The notes under the pieces were generated by a model. The model had not been told where the DNA came from. It was given only the letters and a program-made list of their open reading frames with translations, and did not search any database. Of a stretch of 64,000 nt of DNA, positions 8,441 through 16,948 are shown in pieces. Both the position numbers and the translations under genes were made by a program. Position 1 is the first letter of the stretch. The number at the start of each line of letters is the position of its first letter. Source of the DNA: Bifidobacterium tissieri (GTDB taxonomy: Bacteria > Actinomycetota > Actinomycetes > Actinomycetales > Bifidobacteriaceae); contig NZ_MWWV01000001.1 in NCBI RefSeq assembly GCF_002259645.1, forward strand, positions 123,415 to 187,414, read 5' to 3'.

Positions 8441-9055
8441 TCAGTAGTAGCCGGTCCAACGGCTGCCGTCCGGGTCCACGACGAGCCCGCCCTCGGTCGG
8501 TGTGCCGCCGGTATGGTCGCCGCCGGACTCGCCGTCGCCGGACGATTCATCGCGCCCGCTTTCCGTTTCGTCTTCAACGCCGCCGGAGCCAACGACGTCT
8601 CCGGAACCGCTGTCCCCGTCGGTATCCGTATCGATGACACCACCCGACGTTCCGGTTCCGGGGAATCGTCCACTGCTGGTCACGCTGCCGTCGGCCAGCC
8701 GCTTACTCGCAGACTCGCCGGCGGCATCGGCAGCCGACGACGGGCCTTTCACATCCGCCGTATCCGCTGCACCCGCTGCTCCTGCCGCAGTCGTGCCCGC
8801 CGTCGTCTGATCGCCGCCGAACACCGATTCCTCGGTCACGTCATTGTCCGCGCTGCCGCTCTTGGTCTCCGGGATGATCGTCCGTGACGCCGCGGACGAA
8901 TCACTCCCCGATGCGCCGACGGCACCGCTCATCGCATGCCATGCCACGTATCCCAACGCTGTCGCCAGAATCACCGTGGCGATTACGGCGACAATGCGCA
9001 GCAGCAGACTGCGATGTTCCAGAGCCATGGCTTTCAGCTGTTCAATATCATGCAT
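8441..9055 (-). CDS. Single-pass membrane protein in the peptide-modification cluster
   Basis: A 204-aa protein with a short cytoplasmic N-terminus (MHDIEQLKAMALEHRS), one membrane helix at about residues 18-40 and a long low-complexity Ser/Gly/Asp/Thr-rich external part ending in DGSRWTGYY. The start at 9055 has GAGGTGAGG upstream; the frame extends into the preceding gene without a better site. It begins 13 bp after the M60 gene stop, so it is probably co-translated. I recognise no family. Its position between the secreted protease and the kinase suggests a membrane partner of one of them. Confidence 0.65.
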   Translation of the reverse strand: MHDIEQLKAMALEHRSLLLRIVAVIATVILATALGYVAWHAMSGAVGASGSDSSAASRTIIPETKSGSADNDVTEESVFGGDQTTAGTTAAGAAGAADTADVKGPSSAADAAGESASKRLADGSVTSSGRFPGTGTSGGVIDTDTDGDSGSGDVVGSGGVEDETESGRDESSGDGESGGDHTGGTPTEGGLVVDPDGSRWTGYY

Positions 9056-9068
9056 ATCGCGCCTCACC

Positions 9069-12000
9069 TCATTTCCCGCCGTCGTCGGACTTCCCAACGC
9101 CACCGGCACCGGCACCAGCCGATTCACCGTCCGTCGTCACGCCGATCTGTCCCAGAATGCCCTGCGCGTACTCGCGTTCCTCGTCGCCGGCACCCGAGCC
9201 GTCAGCCAGAATCGCCTGTGCGATGCCTTGGATCGAACGGGAGCGGACACCGTCGGTCACGGTGACCGGAGTGCCGTCAACCGTGGTGTAGTCGACCCAC
9301 AGTCGTGAATACACCGTCCGTGCATAGTTTCTGCTGGCGAAGCCCCTGACCACAAGGTTGGAGATGAACGAGCCGTCGTTGTCGGCACCGTCGATCTTGT
9401 TCACGCCGATCGCCGATCCGGTGAGATTGGTTGCGGATGCACCGTATTTCCATCCCCATGCGGTCACCATGGCACCACTGGTCGGGGTGATGGCGTAGCC
9501 GAGTCGCATGCTGGTGCTCGCATAATCGACCTTGCCGGACGTGTCGGAGAAGTCGGCGCGCATGGACCCGCCCTTGAATCCGATCACATCGCTCACGGGC
9601 ACGAACTTCGCGTAGGCACTGCCGCTGGTCACGCGGTCCGGCAACGGAATCGTGTGCTCTGCGTCGACATACCAGCCGGCGAACGTCATGCCATCGCCCG
9701 TCGAACCGGAACCGTCACCGTCACCATTGGCAGGAGCGGCGGGAGCCGTCCAGGTCGACGAATCCTTACCGGACCGGTACGCGTCCACGGCACACTGGCC
9801 GCCATCGGAGCACCCATCGGCACGCCACTGGGCGGTGAGCGTCACGCTCTTGCCCGCCGCGGCGAGATCCACCACGTTCTGACCGTCCTGATAGATGTTG
9901 CCGGCGCTGTCCTTCCAGCCGTCGAAGCGGTAGCCCGGTGCACGGTAGGCGGGCACGGGCAACGGACCGGTCACGCCACGGTGAAGCGTCAGATCGTTCA
10001 TCGTTCCGCTGATCACGCCGTCACTAGCACCATCAATCGCGCCACTGTCAAACTTCACCGTGTACGAATCCAGCGTCGGCACGTTCAGCACCTCGATCCG
10101 CACGGTGTGGATCTTGTAGTTGACCACGTAGTAGCCGAACCAGTTCATCGTCGCGTCGAACACGAATTCCTTCGCCGTGCCGGCCTGATCCACGCCATAC
10201 AGGTAGATCCGGTAGCCCTTGGGCAGGGAGAAGCTCTTGATGTTCTCGAAGAGCTCGCCGAGCTGATCCGCACCGGTGTATTCGCCGGGCAGCAGGGACA
10301 ACGCCTTGCCCATGTTCCAGATATCGCTGCGCAGCGTGGCCTTCTGTGTGGCGGTCCAGCTGGATTCGGCCACCTCGCTGGGCTTCAGACCGGTGCCGAA
10401 TGCGTAGGCGCGCGCCTTGACGATCGCTGGACTGCCGGCGAGCGCTACCACGGCCTCCTCCGTCTTCATGTCGAGTCGTGTGCCGTTGTCGACCGTGGGT
10501 TCGCTGCCGTCGGTCGTGTAATACACTTCGGTGTCGCCGGTCGCCCCGGCTGCGGCGCTGATGACGAACGCCATCGTGCCGTCGCGTTCCTCGGTTCGGA
10601 TTCGCGGACGGTCGGTGGTGCCGATGGCGTCGGTCAGGTCGTTGCGGACCAGCGCCACCGATACGGTGCGGCCGTCCCATGCGTAGGCGTCGACGGTCAC
10701 GGATTCGAGCGATACGGTGTAGTCGTTGCCGCCGGTGAACGTCACCGTGGCGGTCGGCACGTTTTCCAACGTCATTTCGCCGTCGTGAAGCGTGACGTCG
10801 TAGGGCGCGATGCCGCTGTCCTTGGGTGTCACCGTGGCCTTGATGCCGGAATCGACGGCACCGTCCACACCAACACCACCGCCGATCATGCGCACGTTGA
10901 GCTTCACGTCCACGCCGCTGTTGAGTCGTCCGGCGTTGCTGGCGTTGAGTCGTACGTCGTAGGCGGTCACCGTATAGTCGGGCACGCGGTCGGTGTCCTT
11001 CACGTCGACGGTGAATGTGCCGTCGACGGAGTATCCCACGGGCTTGCCATCGGCGTTGAGCACGTATGCGGTGGTATTGGTGGCGTCGGCTGTGCTCAGC
11101 GTTGCGGTGATGTCGAGTCCGCCGTTGGCGTTACGTACTGCGCTTACGGTCGGGGTGGGCAGTGCGTTGGTGTCGTAGGCCTTGGCGCCGTTGATCTCCT
11201 GCGCATCGCTGGCGATCGTGTAGTATTCGATCGGCCTCGGGAACGACGGGCATTTCGCCGCGTATTCCCGTGCCGCATCGCCGACGGTCAGCCCCATGCG
11301 CTCATACGCTTCGGCCATGTTGAATCCGGTGATTTCGCTGACGGCCGCCACCATACGGTCGCGCTTGTTATCACCGACGCCGTTGTATCGGGTCGGTTCG
11401 GATCGGATGAGACGGTACATGGTGCCGAGCGTGCCGTATGCGCGGATCTGTTCGACCATCTGCGGATCATGATCGTATCCGTCGTTGTAGTCGTAGTCGT
11501 CGAAGTACCGCAGCACCTGCCATCGCAGCATGACGGCCAGGAACACGTCGCCCCAGTTCGCCGTCGCGGTGTCGTCGGTCAGGCTTGCGTTGAGGTATGT
11601 GCGGTAGTTGCGGAGCGCCGCGCCGTGGATTCCGGAATGGTAGGTGGTGATCCGGTATTCCCGGTCTTCCGCCTTCATGTTGCGGATTTCCTGCCGGCGT
11701 CGTCCCCACATGGCGAACAGGTTGTTGGTTTCCTCGAAGACGACCATGGGACTGATGTCGAGCGTGTGCCCGTATTCGTGGTCCACGCCCCAGGAATGCG
11801 GGTTGGTGTCGTTGAGGATGCCGGGAACGTCGCCTTCGTGGATGTGCTGGATGTAGACCCATGCGAAGTAGTACGACGGATTGGTCAGGTTCTTGGACGC
11901 TTCGATGACGATGCGCATGTTGGTGGGATGCTGCACCGGGTCGGGGTCGTCCGCGTCGAATCCCTGCAGGTGGTCGAAGTACGCGAGGCGACTGTTCAGT

Positions 12001-14000
12001 CCTTCGTTGGCCTTGGTCACGTATGCGATGGCGCTGGCCTCGTCGGTCACGTTCTTCAGCGTGGTGTTGGCCGTGTATGAGGCGCGTACTCCGAACATGG
12101 TACGGCCGAATCGCATGCCGGTCATGTCGGCGTTGAGCGTGTTGTCATCGGCGAGGTTGCCGGTGAATCCGGTGACGGTATCCACGTTCTTCGCGTATTC
12201 ACGTAGCTTCTGCACGTATGTCCAGAACGCTTCGGGATGATTCTCGTCGTGGATGTAGATAGGGTACTGTCCCACGTTGTCGCCGACGACGGGATGGTCG
12301 ATGTCGGCTCCGGAGTCCTCCACGCGGATGGATGCCTTGCTGGTCGTGCTGTAGTTGCGGATGACCAGCGAGTATCCCACGGTGTGCCCGGTGGTGTCGA
12401 CCGTGACTTCGTTCATGCCGTTGTTGAGTCCGCTTTGGTCGTGGGCCAGCACGAGATAGGGGTTGTTGGCGTCGAGTTGGCCGGTCTGCCGGTAGGCCCA
12501 TCGCAGCGAGCCGGGATCATCGGCCTGCACGTAGATACGGAATGTGGCCTTGATGCCGGGCCGGATGAAGAATCCGGTGAAGTCGGTGTTGTCGTAGATG
12601 TAACCCTGCAGTGTGCGGTTCTGTTCGGTGGAGGGGTATCCGAGACGACTGACCTCGGTCACGGATGCCTCCACGGCCTCGCGATGCTTGTCCAGATACT
12701 GCCGTTTGACGTCAAGGGTGTCGAGTCTGGTGTTGTAGGTGGTTTTCTCGGCTTCGGTAATGGGCAGGTCGTCGAGGCTTTTGCGCGCCTGCTTGATTTT
12801 TGCGGCGCTGTTGAGTGCGTCGATGACCGTGGTTTCCAGTCCGTCGGTGTACGGGTTGTTGATCTGATCAAGCAGTTCGTATTCCCGTCCGACGACGATG
12901 GCCGTGGCGTTGACGCGCAGTCGTGCGGCGACGCCTTTGCCGTCCACGGCCCGGATGCGGGTGAGGTTGGCTTCTGCGGTCTTCTGGTCGGGGAAGGTCG
13001 CCACCACGCGGTCCACGGCAAGCGATGCGGCCGACAGGGTGAGCGGCGCGGTTTCGCTGTATGCAGTCAGCGTTGCGGTCACGGTGATCTTGGCGGTGCC
13101 GTTGAGGGTGATCTTCTCGTCGACTCGTGCTCCTCCGCCGATGCGCAGGTTTGCGGCGGCGGCCATGGTCACGGCGTTGACCGTGCCGTCGTTGATTTCG
13201 ATCGTGGCGTTGGTGCCCACGGTCACGCCGCCCGTGCATCCGCTCATGACGCCGCCGTTGAACACGACGGTGCCGCCGCCGAGTTCGAGGACGCCCTTGT
13301 TGAGGTTGGTGGCGCGGAAGTTGACGAATCGGACGTTCTTGCCGAGTGTGATGCGTGCGGATCCCGCGGCGTAGATGCCGGAGAATCCGGACGCGAGGTT
13401 TTCGCCCTCGAGCGTGAAGGTGGCGTCGTCCGCCGCTTCAAGGTTGAGGGTGCCCGCGCCCATGGCGATCATGTGGATGCCCGCCGTGCGTGTGATCGTC
13501 GTGTTTGCGGTGGCGCGGATCGTGACGGTCTTGTTGGTTTCCAGCGTGAGACGTTCGGTGATCGCGAACGCGCCGGCCACTTCGATCACGCTGTTGTTCG
13601 GCGCTGCGGCGAGCGCGGCCTTGAGCGTGTCGTAGCTGGTGCCGTTGATGGTGATGCTGGCGGTTTCGGCCGCGTTGGCTACGGATTCGACAACGGGCGC
13701 GGCGCCGAGGCTGGCCCCGGCGTCGGCGTTCTTCTCCGCGTCTGTCGTACCGCTCGTGCCGGAATCGTTGAAATCGCCGGCATTGTTGCCTGATACGACG
13801 GAGGACTTGTCACCGTCCGTCGTGGCATCGGTCGGCGTATTGCCGTCCGTGGCGTTCCCCGTCTGCTGCTGGTTGGATGATGTGCCCGTTTCGTCGGCGA
13901 GCGCCGGAACGGGCACGATGAATGATGTTGCGCAGAGCACCGCGCTCAATGCGGATGCCACTGCTGTGGTGATGATGGCGTGACGTGCGTGGTGACGCAT
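9069..14000 (-). CDS. Giant secreted M60-type metallopeptidase with beta-helix and InlB-like regions
   Basis: A 1,643-aa exported protein. Residues 1-35 are a signal peptide (ends VPALA/DE); a Ser/Thr/Asp linker follows. About 110-300 resembles a right-handed beta-helix (TINGTSYDTLKAALAAAP, then VTIRATANTTI). The centre is M60/enhancin-like, with zinc motif HEYGH at about 740-744 and the distal Glu pair FEETNN 13-16 residues on, the HEXXH...E gluzincin arrangement of mucin-degrading proteases. About 1160 resembles a chitobiase-type C-terminal domain (VYYTTDGSEPT), and about 1365 an InlB-like repeat (GYRFDGWKDSAGN). There is no LPXTG or C-terminal helix. GGAAGAGGGAG precedes the ATG at 14000. 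It follows the precursor-peptide gene after a 234-bp gap with hairpins. Confidence 0.82.
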   Translation of the reverse strand: MRHHARHAIITTAVASALSAVLCATSFIVPVPALADETGTSSNQQQTGNATDGNTPTDATTDGDKSSVVSGNNAGDFNDSGTSGTTDAEKNADAGASLGAAPVVESVANAAETASITINGTSYDTLKAALAAAPNNSVIEVAGAFAITERLTLETNKTVTIRATANTTITRTAGIHMIAMGAGTLNLEAADDATFTLEGENLASGFSGIYAAGSARITLGKNVRFVNFRATNLNKGVLELGGGTVVFNGGVMSGCTGGVTVGTNATIEINDGTVNAVTMAAAANLRIGGGARVDEKITLNGTAKITVTATLTAYSETAPLTLSAASLAVDRVVATFPDQKTAEANLTRIRAVDGKGVAARLRVNATAIVVGREYELLDQINNPYTDGLETTVIDALNSAAKIKQARKSLDDLPITEAEKTTYNTRLDTLDVKRQYLDKHREAVEASVTEVSRLGYPSTEQNRTLQGYIYDNTDFTGFFIRPGIKATFRIYVQADDPGSLRWAYRQTGQLDANNPYLVLAHDQSGLNNGMNEVTVDTTGHTVGYSLVIRNYSTTSKASIRVEDSGADIDHPVVGDNVGQYPIYIHDENHPEAFWTYVQKLREYAKNVDTVTGFTGNLADDNTLNADMTGMRFGRTMFGVRASYTANTTLKNVTDEASAIAYVTKANEGLNSRLAYFDHLQGFDADDPDPVQHPTNMRIVIEASKNLTNPSYYFAWVYIQHIHEGDVPGILNDTNPHSWGVDHEYGHTLDISPMVVFEETNNLFAMWGRRRQEIRNMKAEDREYRITTYHSGIHGAALRNYRTYLNASLTDDTATANWGDVFLAVMLRWQVLRYFDDYDYNDGYDHDPQMVEQIRAYGTLGTMYRLIRSEPTRYNGVGDNKRDRMVAAVSEITGFNMAEAYERMGLTVGDAAREYAAKCPSFPRPIEYYTIASDAQEINGAKAYDTNALPTPTVSAVRNANGGLDITATLSTADATNTTAYVLNADGKPVGYSVDGTFTVDVKDTDRVPDYTVTAYDVRLNASNAGRLNSGVDVKLNVRMIGGGVGVDGAVDSGIKATVTPKDSGIAPYDVTLHDGEMTLENVPTATVTFTGGNDYTVSLESVTVDAYAWDGRTVSVALVRNDLTDAIGTTDRPRIRTEERDGTMAFVISAAAGATGDTEVYYTTDGSEPTVDNGTRLDMKTEEAVVALAGSPAIVKARAYAFGTGLKPSEVAESSWTATQKATLRSDIWNMGKALSLLPGEYTGADQLGELFENIKSFSLPKGYRIYLYGVDQAGTAKEFVFDATMNWFGYYVVNYKIHTVRIEVLNVPTLDSYTVKFDSGAIDGASDGVISGTMNDLTLHRGVTGPLPVPAYRAPGYRFDGWKDSAGNIYQDGQNVVDLAAAGKSVTLTAQWRADGCSDGGQCAVDAYRSGKDSSTWTAPAAPANGDGDGSGSTGDGMTFAGWYVDAEHTIPLPDRVTSGSAYAKFVPVSDVIGFKGGSMRADFSDTSGKVDYASTSMRLGYAITPTSGAMVTAWGWKYGASATNLTGSAIGVNKIDGADNDGSFISNLVVRGFASRNYARTVYSRLWVDYTTVDGTPVTVTDGVRSRSIQGIAQAILADGSGAGDEEREYAQGILGQIGVTTDGESAGAGAGGVGKSDDGGK

Positions 14001-14186
14001 GCAGCTCCCTCTTCCTCGTTCAATTGTTCGTCGTCGCACGATGACTATGACCATGCGACGACTGACTGGAAATATGCGACGATTCACTGTCGCGTATGTG
14101 CAATGGCCGTACTGATATCAGGAATCATCAGCAATCGGCATTATCAGAAAAAACAGTGCCGTCAATCCGTCGGCACCGTCGAAAAT

Positions 14187-14207
14187 CGGTATCGTCAACC
14201 GATACCG
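14187..14207. repeat. Hairpin between precursor peptide and M60 gene
   Basis: A perfect 8-bp inverted repeat (CGGTATCG / CGATACCG, 5-nt loop) lies just past the precursor stop codon on the minus strand. It could act as a partial terminator or RNA-stabilising element separating expression of the small peptide from the long downstream gene. Confidence 0.45.
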
Positions 14208-14213
14208 TCAATC

Positions 14214-14243
14214 ATCAGTACTGATCAGTACTGATCAGTACTG
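14214..14243. repeat. Three tandem copies of a 10-bp palindromic unit
   Basis: ATCAGTACTG is repeated three times without interruption, each unit containing the palindrome CAGTACTG. The array overlaps the last codons and stop of the 52-aa precursor peptide. It may be a protein-binding site or slippage-prone repeat. Confidence 0.7.
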
Positions 14244-14393
14244 TCCGAAAAGATCCTCGGCGCTCTGGTTTCCGACATTGTCGCCGGGGTTGGGCATGTA
14301 GTTCGGGTAGCTGTTGCTGGTACGCACCACGTCGGATGCACCGAATTCGATAACGGTCATGGCTGGGGCTTCGTAAACGTTGCTCACGGTCAT
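14235..14393 (-). CDS. 52-aa RiPP-type precursor peptide with lasso-like leader
   Basis: This short gene was read directly from the minus strand. AAAGGAAG lies 3 nt before the ATG at 14393, and the stop is at 14235. The peptide begins MTVSNVYEAPAM and continues TVIEFGASDVVRTS, a leader with the YxxP motif and a Thr near its end, as in lasso-type leaders recognised by PqqD-like B1 proteins. The presumed core contains SYPNYMPNPGDN and ends AEDLFGQY. It has no Cys. It lies 44 bp after the S24/S26 peptidase gene and in the same direction as PqqD, nucleotidyltransferase and HprK-like genes. Substrate status is inferred from the leader and neighbours; Ser26, Ser28 and Ser44 are possible kinase targets. 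Confidence 0.75.
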   Translation of the reverse strand: MTVSNVYEAPAMTVIEFGASDVVRTSNSYPNYMPNPGDNVGNQSAEDLFGQY

Positions 14394-14410
14394 AATCTTC
14401 CTTTACTTCC

Positions 14411-14438
14411 ATGCCCCCACACACTACTTCGGGGGCAT
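14411..14438. repeat. Hairpin between S24/S26 peptidase and precursor genes
   Basis: A perfect 8-bp G/C-rich inverted repeat (ATGCCCCC / GGGGGCAT, 12-nt loop) begins at the peptidase stop codon and ends just before the precursor's ribosome site. It is suited to mRNA processing or attenuation that would favour high peptide expression. Confidence 0.5.
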
Positions 14439-14863
14439 TAAGGCCGTAAGCCTAGCAAACCCCCATGGACCAGCTTCCAGAGTTTCCGTACAGGCCATAC
14501 CGCCAGCCAGAATCGCCAGTACATCCGGTATCCGCGCGACTTCACGCTCACCCGCCGTGCGCCTCGATGGAACTCACAGAGCACGCCGAGAATCCGGTCG
14601 TCCGTCACCCGTTCGGTGGGTAGGCAGTTGTCGCCGCGAATCGCGTACCATCCGTCGTGCACGCCGACCACGCGGTGCAGTACGTATCGGTCGCCGTCGC
14701 GATACAACGGCACGTCGCCGGTTCGCAACCGTTCTCCGTTGCGCAATGGTCGGATCACGATCACGTCACGCCGGTCGCGCAGCATGGGCCACATGCTCAC
14801 TCCGGCCGTGGTGTTGACGAATAGGCCTTCGCTCGTGAGCACGTTCTCGATGCGGTCGGTCAT
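14438..14863 (-). CDS. S24/S26-family peptidase (signal-peptidase-like)
   Basis: A 141-aa protein with the signal-peptidase-like core. The nucleophile Ser is in GVSMWPML (Ser23), a His lies in YVLHRVVGV (His63) where the general base sits in SipW/archaeal-type enzymes, and GDN is at about 77-79. The C-terminus has a Trp-rich amphipathic or membrane-associated stretch (MYWRFWLAVWPVRKLW). Members of this kind occur beside PqqD genes in RiPP-like clusters. It may cleave the leader of the adjacent precursor peptide, which is an inference. The start at 14863 is 7 bp after the PqqD stop. Confidence 0.78.
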   Translation of the reverse strand: MTDRIENVLTSEGLFVNTTAGVSMWPMLRDRRDVIVIRPLRNGERLRTGDVPLYRDGDRYVLHRVVGVHDGWYAIRGDNCLPTERVTDDRILGVLCEFHRGARRVSVKSRGYRMYWRFWLAVWPVRKLWKLVHGGLLGLRP

Positions 14864-14870
14864 CCGCGGA

Positions 14871-15137
14871 TCATTCGCTCAGGAATCCACGTCGACGCAT
14901 GTCGTCGATGAATGCGTGCACGTCGGATTCAGCCACGTCGCGGTCCACACCGAATCGGCCGACGATGCGATCGACGATCGTCGTCTCATCGGATCCGTCG
15001 AGCAGTTCCTGCCAGACGATGCGTCCGGTTTCGTTCACCTTGATCATGCCGTTGAAGTTTTTCGACGCTTCGCCTGTGGCCACGATCACCGTCTGACCGG
15101 CCACGTCGCGCATGACGAAACCGTTGTTCACCCGCAT
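14871..15137 (-). CDS. PqqD-like peptide-recognition protein
   Basis: An 88-aa winged-helix PqqD/RRE protein. The family pattern is clear: GFVMRDVAGQTVIVATGE, then NGMIKVNETGRIVWQ, then a helical C-terminal half (IVGRFGVDRDVAESDVHAFID). Such proteins bind RiPP leader peptides and present them to modifying enzymes; the neighbouring 52-aa peptide is the obvious candidate. It lies 77 bp after the nucleotidyltransferase gene and 7 bp before the peptidase gene. GAAAGCGAG precedes the ATG. Confidence 0.88.
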   Translation of the reverse strand: MRVNNGFVMRDVAGQTVIVATGEASKNFNGMIKVNETGRIVWQELLDGSDETTIVDRIVGRFGVDRDVAESDVHAFIDDMRRRGFLSE

Positions 15138-15214
15138 GGCTGCTCGCTTTCGTTGCTGATGTTGTTATTGATGGTGTTGGTTGTTGAAGGGGCGTCACGC
15201 TGATGCAGGATCCG

Positions 15215-16666
15215 TCATCGTCGCCGCGGACGGCGTCGTCGCAGAGTCCGGCGTATTTCCTCCGACAGTGCCTGCCGATGCCGTAACGCTCCGCTCAATC
15301 GTATCAGCGGCAGTATGGTCAGGCGCGCCGGCAGACTCGACCATCGTGGATGGTACTGCTCCACCCACGCCTTGTCCGGGAACGCCCGACGCCACCAGTA
15401 CCACAGTACGAACCGGCTGCCGCCGAACCGGCTGCCGGACGGCGGTTGTGTTGGCAGCGTAGCACCCGGCATTGCCGGTGTTCCCGACGACTTGTCACTG
15501 ACGGTTTCCGTCAGACGGCGGTTGATCCGCTTTTCGATTCGCATGCTTTGCGTACCGTATACGCCGCTTGCCGCGATTTCGCGGAGCATGGCGGATTCCG
15601 GCGTTCCGATATTCCATGTGCCGGTCGTGGATCCCAATACCGCCAGAGTGAGGTTTCGCACGGTGTTTTCGAATTCGGATATCCCCAGAGTTTCGAGCAT
15701 GGTGTGGATATATGAGGTGTTGAATTCACGTTCATATCGGCGGATCATTACTAGGGTATCGGCAAGGAATCGCAGCCCGAATCCGGCGGAATTATAGTGT
15801 TTCCACATGTGTACGACATGATAGAGATATTCCTCGTCCGGTGTCAGTCGATAGCCTCGCCCATGCCGGACCGGTTCCGAACGTGATGCCGTAGTCTTGG
15901 CTGCCGCAGTTGCGGATTGATCGCCGATTCCGTATGGCATGGCGAGCGCCCATGGATCGGCGTAATGGTCCACCACCGCACGGGAATACAATCCTTCCAG
16001 CTGTTCGCCTTCCGATGTGATTTTGCGATGGAATTCGAAATGCAAGCCGTTCCGCGCATTCGTGAAACTCAATTCACGATCCCAGTCGGCATCGCAGGTG
16101 TACCCGCGGTTCGTCATCACCCGGCGAATAACGGTCTCGGAGCGGCGAGCGTCATCCGTGTCGTCGCCATCTCCACTGTCGTTTCTCGCGAAACCAATCA
16201 CCAGATCCTGGTCTCCCATGGAACGCAGTCCCGGTTGGGGATAATACGTGGCGATATCGATGCCTTTCAATGTGATCCATGACAATCCGGCAGCGGAGAA
16301 TTCCTCGAGGAATGCGTTGCGTTCGGCGTCGAATGCGAGTTGACGGTACAGCGTCAGATCGGCGGCGTGACGCCATCGGTCCATGATTTCCTGTGGAATA
16401 TCGGCGATCATGTCAGCGGTCATGACTGTCGACAACCCCGTCAGGCACAATGCCTCCACGCCGTGAAACGACATGATGGCATATATCTGCTGCCATGACG
16501 CATCCGCTGGTTTTCGTAATACCTTCGACGATGATCCGGTCTGGAAACCGTCATTATTCAAAGCCGCGGCCATCAGTCTGATGACATATCGCGCGGCATG
16601 CATGCCTCGATTCCTGGAGTGTTCGGTATCTGCAGATTGTGCGATATCGGTCAAGGGTTCCGCCAT
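15215..16666 (-). CDS. Nucleotidyltransferase-family protein of the peptide-modification cluster
   Basis: A 483-aa protein of the family found beside HprK-like kinases (PadeN-type). The nucleotidyltransferase fold signature is WITLKG at about 131-136 and the metal-binding pair GDQDLV at 151-156, reached through YYPQPGLRSM. The C-terminal part (RAFPDKAWVEQYHP...LPLIRL) matches the usual family end, then a very basic tail RRTLRRRRPRRR. In relatives it may transfer nucleotide or further elaborate phosphorylated peptides; the reaction is not established. The start is uncertain: ATG at 16666 or 16603; a GTG at 16783 overlaps a promoter-like TTGACA. First gene of the cluster. Confidence 0.75.
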   Translation of the reverse strand: MAEPLTDIAQSADTEHSRNRGMHAARYVIRLMAAALNNDGFQTGSSSKVLRKPADASWQQIYAIMSFHGVEALCLTGLSTVMTADMIADIPQEIMDRWRHAADLTLYRQLAFDAERNAFLEEFSAAGLSWITLKGIDIATYYPQPGLRSMGDQDLVIGFARNDSGDGDDTDDARRSETVIRRVMTNRGYTCDADWDRELSFTNARNGLHFEFHRKITSEGEQLEGLYSRAVVDHYADPWALAMPYGIGDQSATAAAKTTASRSEPVRHGRGYRLTPDEEYLYHVVHMWKHYNSAGFGLRFLADTLVMIRRYEREFNTSYIHTMLETLGISEFENTVRNLTLAVLGSTTGTWNIGTPESAMLREIAASGVYGTQSMRIEKRINRRLTETVSDKSSGTPAMPGATLPTQPPSGSRFGGSRFVLWYWWRRAFPDKAWVEQYHPRWSSLPARLTILPLIRLSGALRHRQALSEEIRRTLRRRRPRRR

Positions 16667-16948
16667 TCTTCTGGTGTCGCATATGGTCCGGTGATTCCGG
16701 CGTTTTCGACGCTCCGGTTTGTCGTACCTGGATTTGTCACAGTCCACGTCACGATTTGGTTTGCCATGCCAATTGTCAAGCACACTACCGTACTGCCAAG
16801 AGAACCGCCGACACCTGTGTCGGAAGTAAATTCCCGACGAATATGACGCCGGAAAACCCTGAATTGCATAATGTCCTGCGAATGGGAAATCCCTCCCATA
16901 TACTTGACAATGAATACGTCATACCCATTGATCGATAAGGAGCCGAAT

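Noticed and set aside
9654..13793. Long open frames of 808 and 518 aa opposite the M60 gene
   Set aside because: They are antisense shadows of a GC-rich gene, with His/Val/Gly-biased composition, no ribosome site and no family resemblance.
14215..14424. 69-aa minus-strand frame starting MCGGMEVKED
   Set aside because: It is a frame-shifted overlap of the real 52-aa precursor peptide, which has the ribosome site and the leader motif.
7593..16666. Classical lasso-peptide gene cluster
   Set aside because: PqqD-, kinase- and nucleotidyltransferase-like genes and a YxxP leader are present, but no asparagine-synthetase-like cyclase or transglutaminase-like B2 protease is found in the window.
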